From the NCBI GenBank assembly GCA_913061285.1, contig CAJXVR010000038.1, forward strand, positions 1 to 33,559: DNA of 33,559 nt, read 5' to 3'. Positions 23,499 to 32,452 of the stretch are shown here, in pieces (within the stretch, counting starts at the first letter, position 1; the number at the start of each line of letters is the position of its first letter). Position numbers and translations under genes: made by a program. The notes below the pieces were generated by a model that was given only the letters and a program-made list of their open reading frames with translations, was not told where the DNA came from and ran no database searches. Source of the stretch: an uncultured Verrucomicrobiota bacterium. GTDB taxonomy: Bacteria; Verrucomicrobiota; Verrucomicrobiia; Limisphaerales; AAA164-E04.

Positions 23499-24977
23499 TC
23501 AAACCGTAATCGGTCGCCGGCCTCGATACCAACTGGCGAGTTGAGGCCACGCGAAGGCGAGGAGAAGCAAGAGTACCAGAACCAGAGAAATTGGCCGGGT
23601 GAAGAATGGAATCCACGAGCCTTCTGATTTGATCAGCCCCGTTCTCAGATTCTCTTCAACCATCGGACCGAGGATCAATCCCAAGATCAGTGGAGCCAGA
23701 GGAATCCGAGCCGCTTCGAGGAGAAAGCCCACCAACCCAAAACCCACCATGATGTACACATCAAAAAGACTGTTCCTCAACGCATAGGCGCCCACAACAG
23801 AACAAACAACAACGGAGGTCAATACGATCGACCGTGGCAACTTTAAGATCCACCCAAAGGCTTTGATCCCGAGAAAACCCGCAGGCAGCAGCAGCAATTG
23901 AGTCACGAGGGCAATGACAAAGATCGTTTGCACCTGTTGCCCGCTCTGCTCAAACAACAGAGGACCAGGTTTGATATCATACATCAACAAAGCCCCAAGA
24001 ACGATCGCTGTCACGGAGTCACCAGGGATGCCAAATACCAATGCCGGGATCCAAGCGCCACCCACAGCGGCATTGTTCGCGCTCGTCGGCGCAACAACTC
24101 CCTCGGGAGTCCCTTTCCCAAATGCTTCGGGCGTCGAAGAACTCCGTTGAGCGACCCCATAGGCTGCCCAGGCAGCGATATCGGCTCCCGCCCCAGGCAA
24201 GGCACCGATGAGTGTGCCCAAGGATGCCGACTTCGAGACCGTACTTTTATATCGCCAGAGGATGCTCCCTAGTTCCCTGAAACTACTCGCCTTTTCCGCT
24301 GGAACAGCGGACGCAGAGAGGTTCTGTGGTTGCCAAACATTCCTCAAGACCTCGGAAATTCCAAACAAGCCAATCATCACCGGGATGAAGCCGATCCCTC
24401 CCATCAACTCCATCGATCCAAAAGTGAACCGCTGACTCCCGCTAACCATATCGATTCCGACCGTTGAAATCAGCATCCCTAAACTCGCGGCAATTAGCCC
24501 ACGGTGGGTTCTTCCCGAGCTAACTACCGCGCTCATGGACAAGCCAAAAATAGCCAACCAGAAATACTCAAAATTGCTAAAACGGAGAGAGAATCGAGCC
24601 AATTGGGGAGCTAGAAACATCAATAGCCCCACCCCCACGAGACCTCCAATACATGAACAGATCAAATCAAGCTTCAAGGCCAATGAGGCCTTGCCTTGCT
24701 TAGCCATCACATGACCATCCAGCGTTGCAGCAGCAGACGCTGGCGTTCCGGGTATTCTCAAATAGGTCGCCGGAATATCACCCGCAAAAATCGCGGTAAA
24801 ACTCACGCCGATAATCATGGCCAATCCAGCATTTGGGGGCAGGTAGAAGCTGACCGGAACGATGAGAGCTACAGCCATTGTCGCCGTCAGGCCAGGTGTC
24901 GCGCCGACAAACACGCCAAAGATCATGCCCAAGAGCCAAGGTACGAGCACGCTCACCTGCAACAACTCACCCAGCAT
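23499..24977 (-). CDS. tctA: Tripartite tricarboxylate transporter permease TctA
   Basis: The large membrane subunit of a TTT carboxylate transporter, with about 12 helices and 492 residues. The family signature G-A-T-P-G-L-T-A-T-M-A-V-A-L near the N-terminus, the repeated I-x-G-x-P-A-x-A-A-x-x-D-G element (I-P-G-T-P-A-S-A-A-A-T-L-D-G-H) and a second P-G-A-G-A-D-I-A-A-W half-repeat are clear. TctA normally works with the small membrane subunit TctB and a periplasmic binding protein TctC in one operon. Here neither is adjacent: upstream is a divergent cyclophilin gene and downstream a convergent amidohydrolase. It is thus an orphan unless partners are encoded elsewhere. The substrate (citrate-like or another carboxylate) is not readable. 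Confidence 0.9.
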   Translation of the reverse strand: MLGELLQVSVLVPWLLGMIFGVFVGATPGLTATMAVALIVPVSFYLPPNAGLAMIIGVSFTAIFAGDIPATYLRIPGTPASAAATLDGHVMAKQGKASLALKLDLICSCIGGLVGVGLLMFLAPQLARFSLRFSNFEYFWLAIFGLSMSAVVSSGRTHRGLIAASLGMLISTVGIDMVSGSQRFTFGSMELMGGIGFIPVMIGLFGISEVLRNVWQPQNLSASAVPAEKASSFRELGSILWRYKSTVSKSASLGTLIGALPGAGADIAAWAAYGVAQRSSSTPEAFGKGTPEGVVAPTSANNAAVGGAWIPALVFGIPGDSVTAIVLGALLMYDIKPGPLLFEQSGQQVQTIFVIALVTQLLLLPAGFLGIKAFGWILKLPRSIVLTSVVVCSVVGAYALRNSLFDVYIMVGFGLVGFLLEAARIPLAPLILGLILGPMVEENLRTGLIKSEGSWIPFFTRPISLVLVLLLLLAFAWPQLASWYRGRRPITV

Positions 24978-25118
24978 GGCAAGTGCAGAACCTGAGAAAC
25001 ACGATGATCACCCGGCCACTCTACTTAAGGCCAGCGTCTCACAACCATTAAAATCGCTCGCTTCCGGGCAGCTTTTGCCCGAATCTTCAACGCAGACATT
25101 GCTAAAGAACAACTTCGT

Positions 25119-26009
25119 ATGCCCCAAAAACTTGATTTAAAAGCGCGGATAGCCAGGTTTTCGACGAGAGCACTCGCTTTCACCCTCTTACTCGTCTCCC
25201 TTGAACACGGCTGGGCTCAAACGGAAAATGGGCTCTATGCCACATTCTCAACCTCTGCTGGCGAATTCACCTGTGAGCTCTACTTTAAACGCGCTCCACG
25301 GACCGTTGCCAACTTCGTGAGCCTCGCCGAAGGATCCCGACCGTGGATTGACTTTAAGAATGGGGGTATTTCCAACAAACCATTCTATGATGAAACAACC
25401 TTTCATCGAGTCATCAAAGGCTTCGTCATCCAAGGAGGTTCCCCTAATGCGACCGGAACCGATGGTCCAGGATATCGGTTTCGGGATGAGCTCCATTCTG
25501 AACTCAAGCATGATCGAGCCGGGATTCTTTCCATGGCCAAGACGGCAGCGCCGCACACGGCCGGAAGCCAGTTTTTCGTTACCCTTGCAGCCACGCCGTG
25601 GTTGGACAATGTTCACTCTGTTTTCGGGGCAGTAATCATGGGACAAGGATTTGTCGATTCCATCGGACAAACGCTTACGGACAGCGCTGATCGCCCTCTC
25701 GCCACTCAGAAGGTCAATTCAGTTCGCATCGTTCGGGTCGGCCCCGATGCGCTCGACTTCAACGTCCATGCCGTCTCGCCCCCACTTCCGGTCGTCCGCT
25801 CGATCAGCGCGAAAATCCGGCCGGGTGACACGGGACTAGAGTTGGTCTGGGAAGCCAAGGAAGAACACGACTATCACGCTTTTTTCGGCGAAAACCTTCT
25901 GCAATGGAATGTGCAAACCCTCCGTCCTACCGGCAGTGTCTCGCTGGAGAACTTCGAGCAGGAATTCTCAAATCATTTCTTCTTCTTCATTGAAGCCGAA
26001 CACGACTAG
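25119..26009 (+). CDS. Exported peptidyl-prolyl cis-trans isomerase, cyclophilin type
   Basis: A folding catalyst of the periplasm. An N-terminal signal peptide (basic start then L-L-L-V-S, cleavage near G-W-A-Q) precedes a cyclophilin domain at about 40-205: K-R-A-P-R-T-V-A-N-F-V-S-L, F-H-R-V-I-K-G-F-V-I-Q-G-G with the catalytic Arg, then S-M-A-K-T-A-A-P-H-T-A-G-S-Q-F-F-V-T and V-H-S-V-F-G. These match the active-site blocks of the family. The last ~85 residues lie beyond the domain and form a short beta-rich extension. It converges on signal peptidase I, with 14 bases between the stops; two export-related genes side by side may be chance. Confidence 0.9.
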   Translation: MPQKLDLKARIARFSTRALAFTLLLVSLEHGWAQTENGLYATFSTSAGEFTCELYFKRAPRTVANFVSLAEGSRPWIDFKNGGISNKPFYDETTFHRVIKGFVIQGGSPNATGTDGPGYRFRDELHSELKHDRAGILSMAKTAAPHTAGSQFFVTLAATPWLDNVHSVFGAVIMGQGFVDSIGQTLTDSADRPLATQKVNSVRIVRVGPDALDFNVHAVSPPLPVVRSISAKIRPGDTGLELVWEAKEEHDYHAFFGENLLQWNVQTLRPTGSVSLENFEQEFSNHFFFFIEAEHD

Positions 26010-26023
26010 CCCCTCATCTACAA

Positions 26024-26971
26024 TCAATAAGGCGCTTGTCCAAGCCGATCGGAGAAGGGCCAGAAAATGTAGCTTGGCCGCCCAACGATGGCCCTCTCGG
26101 GGATATCCCCCCAGCTTCGACTATCAAGACTCCTCATAGAATTGTCTCCCAATACGAAGACATGAGCGTCTCGAACCTCGAAACTTGAATCGCTCCGAGG
26201 AAAAAGAGGGGCGACGGCTCCAGCTCCATAGCGCGTCGCGATTGTGCCGTTTAGATACCCCGAATACACACCAGCGGCTGGTATCTCCGAGATATTCATG
26301 AACCACTCAAAGCCCCGCTCAGTAGATGGCATTGGCTGGTGATCAATCCTGACAATCCGGTCATCGCCAATCGTCAAAGTTTCGCCTTCAAGCCCCACCA
26401 AACGCTTGAGGTAGTAATCACCCGTGGGCTGGGCTTCAACTGCGTGCGCTGAGAAAACCACGGACTCGCCTCGGCGAGCAGGGCGAAAGTGATAAACCAG
26501 TCGATTGACCAGAATACGGTCTCCCGCCTGCACACTTAGACAAATCACGTCATCGCCCGAAGAAAAAGAATCACCAGTTTGCACCCCTGCCCTCGCCCAA
26601 AGGTTATCTGGTGGACTCCAAACCGTATGCGCCACCCCCCCAATCGTGTAACGTTGGTAGCTGAGCACGCCAAAGGCCGAAACCGGATTCCTATCGCGAA
26701 TTACCAACGCACCCGAAACCTTCGCTCGGCTACGAACAAGCCGGACGCCAGAGAAGACTCGTTCATACAGCCTCTCCAAGGGCCCCACTTCGAGCAAGGG
26801 CTCGCCCGGTTCAACCCGATGAACTTGAGTCCCCAAGAACGTTGGTTCCATGGACCCACTGGGGATAGACATAGGATGAAGGAAGAACGTACGAATGCCG
26901 AGGGCAAGCACGAACACAACCCACGATAGCTCAGAAAGATCTTTCACAAACCCATGAAACCACAACGTCAA
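26024..26971 (-). CDS. lepB: Signal peptidase I
   Basis: A membrane-anchored Ser/Lys protease that removes signal peptides. One N-terminal helix is followed by I-P-S-G-S-M-E-P-T with catalytic Ser40, G-D-R-I-L-V-N-R-L-V-Y (box C region), Y-L-K-R-L-V-G with the catalytic Lys, and V-L-G-D-N-S-x-R-S-x-D-S-R-x-W-G near the end. A ~115-residue insert lies between the Ser and box C, and a ~75-residue insert before the last box. The start is TTG at 26971 or GTG at 26947, since no ATG occurs before the helix. No Shine-Dalgarno is evident, so the N-terminus is uncertain. Confidence 0.92.
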   Translation of the reverse strand: MTLWFHGFVKDLSELSWVVFVLALGIRTFFLHPMSIPSGSMEPTFLGTQVHRVEPGEPLLEVGPLERLYERVFSGVRLVRSRAKVSGALVIRDRNPVSAFGVLSYQRYTIGGVAHTVWSPPDNLWARAGVQTGDSFSSGDDVICLSVQAGDRILVNRLVYHFRPARRGESVVFSAHAVEAQPTGDYYLKRLVGLEGETLTIGDDRIVRIDHQPMPSTERGFEWFMNISEIPAAGVYSGYLNGTIATRYGAGAVAPLFPRSDSSFEVRDAHVFVLGDNSMRSLDSRSWGDIPERAIVGRPSYIFWPFSDRLGQAPY

Positions 26972-27276
26972 CCGGGGGCGCTCTACAAGGCAACAAAGAG
27001 CAGAACGCGACGCGCCTAATTCTCAGCCTTGTGCGCAACGCTTGCACGCCTAAAAAGGTTAGAAATCAGTATCTAGCGATCCAAAAATATCTGCGATTCC
27101 ATCCATCATTTGACAAATAGCTTGAGACTGCAATCCCGCCCAGCTAAACCTTCAGCAGTTCGAAGGCATGGGTATAGCACGCCGACAGCAAGGCACGAAT
27201 TCATCCAGAGTGCTTTCCTTATGAGCCGGTCATCCTTTCAGCTCGCGAAGCCAGATTTTCGCAATGCTAAAAATCA
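26972..27276. other. 305-base divergent intergenic region, lepB / UDP-glucuronate decarboxylase
   Basis: It lies between two divergent genes and must hold both promoters. A TTGACA at 27110-27115 is present on plus, but no acceptable -10 is found 16-18 bases away. No open frame with coding character, tRNA, repeat or long hairpin is visible. Confidence 0.4.
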
Positions 27277-28218
27277 ATGAAAACAGCAGTAATTTCAGGT
27301 GGAGCAGGTTTCTTGGGTAGTCATCTCAGTGATCGATTGATTGCAACCCACAAGATTCTTTGTATCGATAATTTTTTCACCGGCAAACGCGAAAACATCG
27401 CCCACCTAGTCTCACATCCAAACTACACACTCATTGAACATGATATCATCAATCCGATTCACTTCAGTGACCAGAAGATCGACCTCATTTTCAACCTCGC
27501 CTGTCCTGCTTCTCCTATTCACTACCAACACAATGCCATTCGTACGATTAAAACCAATGTACTAGGTACAATCAATCTGCTTGGGATGGCCAAGCGACAC
27601 GGCGCACGAATACTCCAAGCCAGCACCTCGGAAGTCTACGGCGATCCACTCGAGCACCCCCAAACCGAATCGTACCGCGGCAACGTCAATCCCATTGGGA
27701 TCCGCTCCTGCTACGATGAAGGGAAGCGCTGCGCCGAAACCCTCATGTTCGACTATCATCGACAGCACAATGTTGCGGTCAGAGTCATGCGAATCTTCAA
27801 CACCTACGGACCACGCATGTCCGAGGAAGATGGTCGCGTTGTCTCCAACTTTGTCATTCAGGCACTCCGTGGAAATGATATCACCATCTACGGTTCCGGC
27901 GAACAAACTCGAAGTTTCTGTTACGTCACCGACCTCCTTGATGGCATGATAAAACTCATGGAAACGGATGGTTTTACTGGCCCAGTTAATATCGGAAACC
28001 CTAATGAGTTCACCATTCGAGAACTAGCAGACGCCGTCATCGAACAAACCGGCTCATCATCAAGGCTCATCTTTAAGGACCTTCCAAAAGATGACCCTCA
28101 ACGTAGAAAGCCCGATATCTCCCTGGCCAGCGAAAAGCTCGATTGGCAACCCAAGATCGAACTACGTGCAGGACTCGCCGAGACCATCTCCTTCTTCGAG
28201 CAGCAGATCAGCAGCTAA
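27277..28218 (+). CDS. UDP-glucuronate decarboxylase (UDP-xylose synthase)
   Basis: An extended SDR enzyme that converts UDP-glucuronate to UDP-xylose using bound NAD+. It has the Rossmann motif G8-G-A-G11-F-L-G14, [10 protein letters not shown] near the nucleotide, N-L-A-C-P-A-S-P, the T-S-E-V-Y-G-D-P block, the catalytic Y146-x3-K150 in S-C-Y-D-E-G-K-R, and N-T-Y-G-P-R-M. The [13 protein letters not shown] and S-C-Y-D-E-G-K-R strings separate it from UDP-glucose epimerases. Length (313 residues) fits the single-domain bacterial enzyme. It supplies a donor for xylose-containing polysaccharide and may feed the polymer handled by the autokinase at 15020. Confidence 0.9.
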   Translation: MKTAVISGGAGFLGSHLSDRLIATHKILCIDNFFTGKRENIAHLVSHPNYTLIEHDIINPIHFSDQKIDLIFNLACPASPIHYQHNAIRTIKTNVLGTINLLGMAKRHGARILQASTSEVYGDPLEHPQTESYRGNVNPIGIRSCYDEGKRCAETLMFDYHRQHNVAVRVMRIFNTYGPRMSEEDGRVVSNFVIQALRGNDITIYGSGEQTRSFCYVTDLLDGMIKLMETDGFTGPVNIGNPNEFTIRELADAVIEQTGSSSRLIFKDLPKDDPQRRKPDISLASEKLDWQPKIELRAGLAETISFFEQQISS

Positions 28219-28368
28219 ACCGGGAAACGGAACGCTATCAAACGAGACAAGCCCCGCCTCCCCACTCGCTCAACACACATTCCCAAGAGGAGAAACGCTT
28301 CAGGTAGCCCCCATTACAATCGACCAGGGAAAAAGGGAATTATTTCTTAGGAAGCAAAACAAAACCGC

Positions 28369-28397
28369 TTGACGACAATTCGCGTCACGCCTATGTT
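28369..28397 (+). promoter_or_regulatory. blaI/M56 operon promoter
   Basis: TTGACG (28369-28374) and TATGTT (28392-28397) are separated by 17 bases, giving a predicted start near 28404 and a leader of about 27 bases to the repressor ATG. Both elements fall in the repeat pair, so repressor binding would block the promoter. Confidence 0.6.
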
Positions 28398-28415
28398 GAC
28401 GACAATGCGCGTCAC
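28369..28415. promoter_or_regulatory. Two tandem BlaI-type operator candidates
   Basis: Two 20-base repeats (28369-28388 and 28396-28415) differ at one base and start 27 bases apart. Each has inverted halves of the form TGACG-N8-CGTCA with a GACGACA left half. This agrees with the TACGACA-type dyads known for BlaI/MecI family repressors (recall). They overlap the promoter of the BlaI gene, which predicts autoregulation. Confidence 0.7.
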
Positions 28416-28430
28416 GAAAATAACTGACTA

Positions 28431-28817
28431 ATGAAATATCATTTCAATCTAGGAAAGGCGGAAATGGACATTCTGCGTTACATCGCGGAACACCACCCAG
28501 TGACCGTCCGTGAAGTCGCGGACCATATCGCTGAAACCAAGGGCCACGTCCGAACGACCGTTCTCAATGCCATGGAACGCCTACGAAAGAAGGGCTTCTT
28601 GGGACGCGTTCAAGTTGATGGTGTCTTCGAATACGAACCATCTAAGCCAAAGAAAGAACTATTTCGCGGATTGTTGAGCGACTTCGTGGACACTGCTTTT
28701 GGGGGATCCCATGACCCTCTCGTTGCCTATTTTGTCGAAGGCACTGACATGACGGACGCTGAGCTCAAGGTGCTCAAGAAACTCGCAAAGAAACTGGATG
28801 ATCAACGAGGTGAATGA
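28431..28817 (+). CDS. BlaI/MecI-family transcriptional repressor
   Basis: A 128-residue winged-helix repressor. The N-terminal ~75 residues contain L-G-K-A-E-M-D-I-L-R-Y-I, V-T-V-R-E-V-A-D-H-I, T-T-V-L-N-A-M-E-R-L-R-K-K-G-F-L, the helix-turn-helix and wing of the family. The C-terminal ~45 residues are the helical dimerisation part, where BlaR1-type proteases cut in known systems. Two operator-like repeats lie just upstream. Its stop overlaps the start of the M56 protease gene in ATGA, so the two are co-translated. There is no Shine-Dalgarno. Confidence 0.92.
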   Translation: MKYHFNLGKAEMDILRYIAEHHPVTVREVADHIAETKGHVRTTVLNAMERLRKKGFLGRVQVDGVFEYEPSKPKKELFRGLLSDFVDTAFGGSHDPLVAYFVEGTDMTDAELKVLKKLAKKLDDQRGE

Positions 28818-31102
28818 TGATTGCGGATTGGAACGAGATTGGAAATCAATGGGCGACCATAGCAACACAGCTGCTGTGGCAGGGAAGTATCGCCATCACG
28901 ATTATTTGGGCAATCACTAAGGCGTGGCCTACGATGCCAGCATCTAAGAGGCACTGGCTCTGGCGCCTCGTCTACTTGAAACTGCTAGCGCTTGTCGTTT
29001 GGCAAACACCCATCGCTCTCCCGGTTCTCCCTTCTAGCGGTGCTACCGATAATACACCCGCAGCCACGATCGCACTCTCAAATTCCAGTAAGACAGAACC
29101 GGCCTGGACGACACTGATCCCCTTGCCACCAAGTGGAGAAACGAATGGAGACACGGATTTCAAAATACGCTCATATGCAAACACGCCGCCCTTAGTAGAG
29201 CCTCTAGTCAATGAACAACTATCACTAAGTCTGGCAACTTGCTTCGGCCTCATCTGGTTACTCGGTGTCACGTATTGCCTTTTAAGATCACTGGCAGCGT
29301 TTCGGGCAACCCGCCGCCTCATCAACGAAAGCACGACCCTTTCGGGAACGCCCGTTTATGATCATTTCATAAATCTATGCCGACAGATGAACCTTCGCCA
29401 ATCGCCCCGCCTCCTGACGCATCCAAAAATCAGAAGTCCTCTCGTCATAGGTTGCCTTCGGCCATGCATCATCATCCCGACTCTCCAAACGACCGAGATG
29501 GTTGCATCTGACACAAAGCTCGTTCTCCTTCATGAGCTCTCCCACGTCGCACGCAAAGACCTCTGGTGGGGCTGGCTCCGAGTCATTGTCGAAAGCATGA
29601 CCTTCTTCCATCCATTGATCTGGGTAGCCAGACATCAATGGAATCTCTCACAAGAAATGGCCTGCGACGAATCGGTCCTCACCCGGACTCAAGTCGCAGC
29701 ACCAGACTATCAACAGGCCCTGCTCAGAACGATCGAGCGGGGGAAATCCAAGCATGAATTCTCAAACAATATTCTCGTCGCTGGAGCCAGTGGTTCCTTT
29801 CGCGACATGAAAGAAAGACTTATCGCCATGAACAAAATAAAACGCCGATCAAGAACCTATCAACTCGCCGTGGCCAGCTTGGTCACTGTCATCGGACTCA
29901 CCGGAGTCCTCCCCTATCAACTCGTTGCCAAATCGTCGAAAAACTCATCAGAACAGCATAAGGATGAATCGATCTTCGATGAACTAAACTCCGGCACTCA
30001 GTCAAAATCCAAGTCGAAATCGAAAGAAAAACAGCGTGAAAAGTCACATGAGAGTTTTGATTCGCATCGCGACAGGGCTGTCAGCAGTGAGAATTCCCAA
30101 TCAGAACCGATTCTCTCACCTGTCATTCAAGGACTGAAAGCAGCTCTCGCCAGCCGTCAATCTGGAGTGAGAAAGAGTGTCGTCGAAGCGCTCGCCGAGC
30201 TCAAAGATCCAGCCGCGATTCCAGTCCTTATCACCGCCCTCCAAGATTCCAGCAGTAGTGTGAGACACGAAGCCCTCCACGGCTTAGAACAATTAAAGGA
30301 TTCACGCGCTCTTGATGCGGTCACCCACTTACTCGAGTCTGACTCGTGGAAGGTCAGGAATCAGGCCATTGATGCCCTGGAAGACTTCGCCCACCCGGAT
30401 GCTGCTCATTCACTACTAAAAGCCCTCAACGACCCGCATCCAAAAAACCGAATCAAAGCGCTGGATGCACTCGAAGACCAGCATCATCTCGACGCGGTTG
30501 AAGCCTTTAGCAAATCCTTGCATGACGAGCACTGGGAAGTGCGAAAAGAAGCCGCCGATGTGTTGGGCGAACGCAAATCACCAGAATCCTTCAAAGCCCT
30601 TTTTCAAGCACTAGGCGATGACCACCACGCCGTCAGGAGCGAAGCCTTCGATGCCATCGAAGACCTCGATCTCCCGAACATGCACGATTTCATCGGAGAA
30701 CTCGTCAAGGAACATCCCCAACAATTCGCTCGCCAAGCAGAGCATTTTTTTGAGAAGCACGCCGAGCAACAGCGAAGAAAAGACGAACGCAAACACCGCG
30801 AGATGGAGCGGGAAGCAAAACGACATTACGATGAGGCACGGCATCAAGCTGAGAAAGAAGGAAAGTCAAAGAATGATTTCTTCGGTTTCTCAGATCAACC
30901 CCACAAGCAGTCTTTCGAAGCGCCAATTCAAGACGAAACCGTTCAAACGATCGTTGACTCTGTCCTCTCGCAAGTGAACGCCAAAGTAGAAGAAGCAGTC
31001 GCCAAGGCAATCTCCGAAATTAAAAAGAAACAACAAAAGCAAGAGAAGTCCGGTTTCGATCCCTTTAAGGATAAAGCCGCTGGCAGTGACTCCCTTTTCT
31101 AA
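28814..31102 (+). CDS. BlaR1-like M56 membrane protease fused to HEAT repeats
   Basis: An inner-membrane sensor-protease of 762 residues. Several hydrophobic segments lie in the first ~370 residues. The M56 zinc site is H-E-L-S-H at 240-244, with a downstream Glu in M-A-C-D-E-S (near 281). Classical BlaR1/MecR1 proteins place a penicillin-binding domain after this part. Here a linker rich in Lys/Ser follows, then about five to six HEAT-type repeats (about 436-625; V-R-x-E-A-x-x-x-L-x-x-L-x-D-x-x-A-x style), then a highly charged helical tail (about 640-762). HEAT arrays bind proteins, so the input may be a protein or envelope ligand and not a beta-lactam; this is inference. It partners with the BlaI gene by overlap. 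Confidence 0.88.
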   Translation: MMIADWNEIGNQWATIATQLLWQGSIAITIIWAITKAWPTMPASKRHWLWRLVYLKLLALVVWQTPIALPVLPSSGATDNTPAATIALSNSSKTEPAWTTLIPLPPSGETNGDTDFKIRSYANTPPLVEPLVNEQLSLSLATCFGLIWLLGVTYCLLRSLAAFRATRRLINESTTLSGTPVYDHFINLCRQMNLRQSPRLLTHPKIRSPLVIGCLRPCIIIPTLQTTEMVASDTKLVLLHELSHVARKDLWWGWLRVIVESMTFFHPLIWVARHQWNLSQEMACDESVLTRTQVAAPDYQQALLRTIERGKSKHEFSNNILVAGASGSFRDMKERLIAMNKIKRRSRTYQLAVASLVTVIGLTGVLPYQLVAKSSKNSSEQHKDESIFDELNSGTQSKSKSKSKEKQREKSHESFDSHRDRAVSSENSQSEPILSPVIQGLKAALASRQSGVRKSVVEALAELKDPAAIPVLITALQDSSSSVRHEALHGLEQLKDSRALDAVTHLLESDSWKVRNQAIDALEDFAHPDAAHSLLKALNDPHPKNRIKALDALEDQHHLDAVEAFSKSLHDEHWEVRKEAADVLGERKSPESFKALFQALGDDHHAVRSEAFDAIEDLDLPNMHDFIGELVKEHPQQFARQAEHFFEKHAEQQRRKDERKHREMEREAKRHYDEARHQAEKEGKSKNDFFGFSDQPHKQSFEAPIQDETVQTIVDSVLSQVNAKVEEAVAKAISEIKKKQQKQEKSGFDPFKDKAAGSDSLF

Positions 31103-31146
31103 GCAATTCGCCTAGACTCAATACCGCCACTCATACCGCAGCCACA

Positions 31147-31199
31147 GCTACGCGGGAAGCAGATCGCATCCCGAGATTCCGCTCCCGCGTAGCCCTTTT
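31147..31199 (+). terminator. Likely terminator of the blaI/M56 operon
   Basis: An exact 11-bp inverted repeat, GCTACGCGGGA (31147-31157) with TCCCGCGTAGC (31183-31193), surrounds a 25-base loop and is followed by CCTTTT. The loop is long for an intrinsic terminator, but the stem and T run fit. Confidence 0.65.
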
Positions 31200-31270
31200 C
31201 GCATCCGATTCCCAGTCCGTCTTCGCAACGAAACCCCTCGGCCACAATCAGATTACAGACTTACTGTGCC

Positions 31271-32452
31271 ATGAAATCATCCAGCACTCCGCAAACAGAC
31301 GGATCCAACAATGCGCCGCTTGTCCCCGGCAATGCTCCCCCAGGAGTCGGTTCATCCATCGATATGGACTACATCCAAAATCTCGCTATGACCCAGAGAG
31401 AGGATGGAGCCGCAGCCGTCGAAACCTATCATCAAGCCATGTTCCTCCATGAGCACGGCCTCGCCTTAGAACGATTCAAACAAGAAGAACATATCCACAA
31501 TGACCGGCTCGAACATCTCGAACAGCAGTTGACCGGCACAAGAAATCGGCTCGCCGAAGTTGAACGACTCGAACCGATTGACAACGACGGGGAGCTCGAT
31601 GATCAACCGACTACCCCTTGGAACATCTGGGATCGCACCATGTTCGGGATGGGTATCATTGGAATTCTAGCCATGGTGATTTTTGGGATCATGAACATCT
31701 CATTCAACCTGCTAGAGTCCGGAATTGTTACCTTCATGGAACACCCGATACGCGCTTATTTTTGGGCCGCCTTACTCCCTGTTGGAGCCCTTGCAGTCAA
31801 AGTGGGATGGGATCTCTTGGAGAATGAACGCTCACGGGCCAAATACGTCTGGGCAACCCTTTGCATCGGCATGCTCTCCCTCCTGGTTTGGATCAGCGCC
31901 TACGCATTAGTCTACCCTTCGCTTTCGAAGACCACGGAAGAACAAATTGGGGCGCTCTCGGTATTCGATTCCGCAAATAACACAGATTCGGGCACAACAG
32001 CAACCGGAGTGAAAACCCTAGACATGATCAATGTCATCGCCCAAGCCATTGCCGAGATCTGCCTTTCGGCCGTTCTGGGGATTTATCTGACCATGATTTA
32101 CCAGAAACATCGCCCTGTGAGATTGGCAATCAATCCCACCTTCTTTCAATTCGACCAAGAGCGGGATGTCCTCGAACGTTCCATTGCAACCGAGCGAATG
32201 GCCCTCGCAGCGGCTCAAGGCCAACTCAATCATCTTGAGAATAAACTCACTGTGATCAAAGCCTATGCCAAGGCACTCTTCGAGAAGGAAACGATTAAGA
32301 AAGAGCAAAACGACCACCAGAAACATCTCACACTCGCACGGATTGAGAGTGAACTTCGCTCTCATCTCAATGAACTCGACCAGCCGACAAGTAGCAATGG
32401 TCGAAGCACAAATTTCGAAACAACGACTCAACTCAATCCTCCGACACGATGA
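31271..32452 (+). CDS. Four-helix membrane protein with flanking coiled coils, function unknown
   Basis: I do not recognise this 393-residue protein. The first ~120 residues are soluble, with a probable coiled coil at about 55-100 (L-E-R-F-K-Q-E-E-H-I-H-N-D-R-L-E-H-L-E-Q-Q-L). Four hydrophobic segments follow at about 124-148, 163-183, 192-214 and 252-275. A second long coiled coil covers about 295-370. The even number of helices places both coiled coils on the same side of the membrane, probably the cytoplasm. Its stop overlaps the next gene's start in ATGA, so both are co-translated and probably work together. It follows the BlaI/M56 operon after its terminator, with no operator repeat seen upstream. 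Confidence 0.82.
   Translation: MKSSSTPQTDGSNNAPLVPGNAPPGVGSSIDMDYIQNLAMTQREDGAAAVETYHQAMFLHEHGLALERFKQEEHIHNDRLEHLEQQLTGTRNRLAEVERLEPIDNDGELDDQPTTPWNIWDRTMFGMGIIGILAMVIFGIMNISFNLLESGIVTFMEHPIRAYFWAALLPVGALAVKVGWDLLENERSRAKYVWATLCIGMLSLLVWISAYALVYPSLSKTTEEQIGALSVFDSANNTDSGTTATGVKTLDMINVIAQAIAEICLSAVLGIYLTMIYQKHRPVRLAINPTFFQFDQERDVLERSIATERMALAAAQGQLNHLENKLTVIKAYAKALFEKETIKKEQNDHQKHLTLARIESELRSHLNELDQPTSSNGRSTNFETTTQLNPPTR

Noticed and set aside
27110-27115. TTGACA as the -35 of the UDP-glucuronate decarboxylase promoter
   Set aside because: No acceptable -10 at 16-18 bases, and it is ~160 bases from the start codon.
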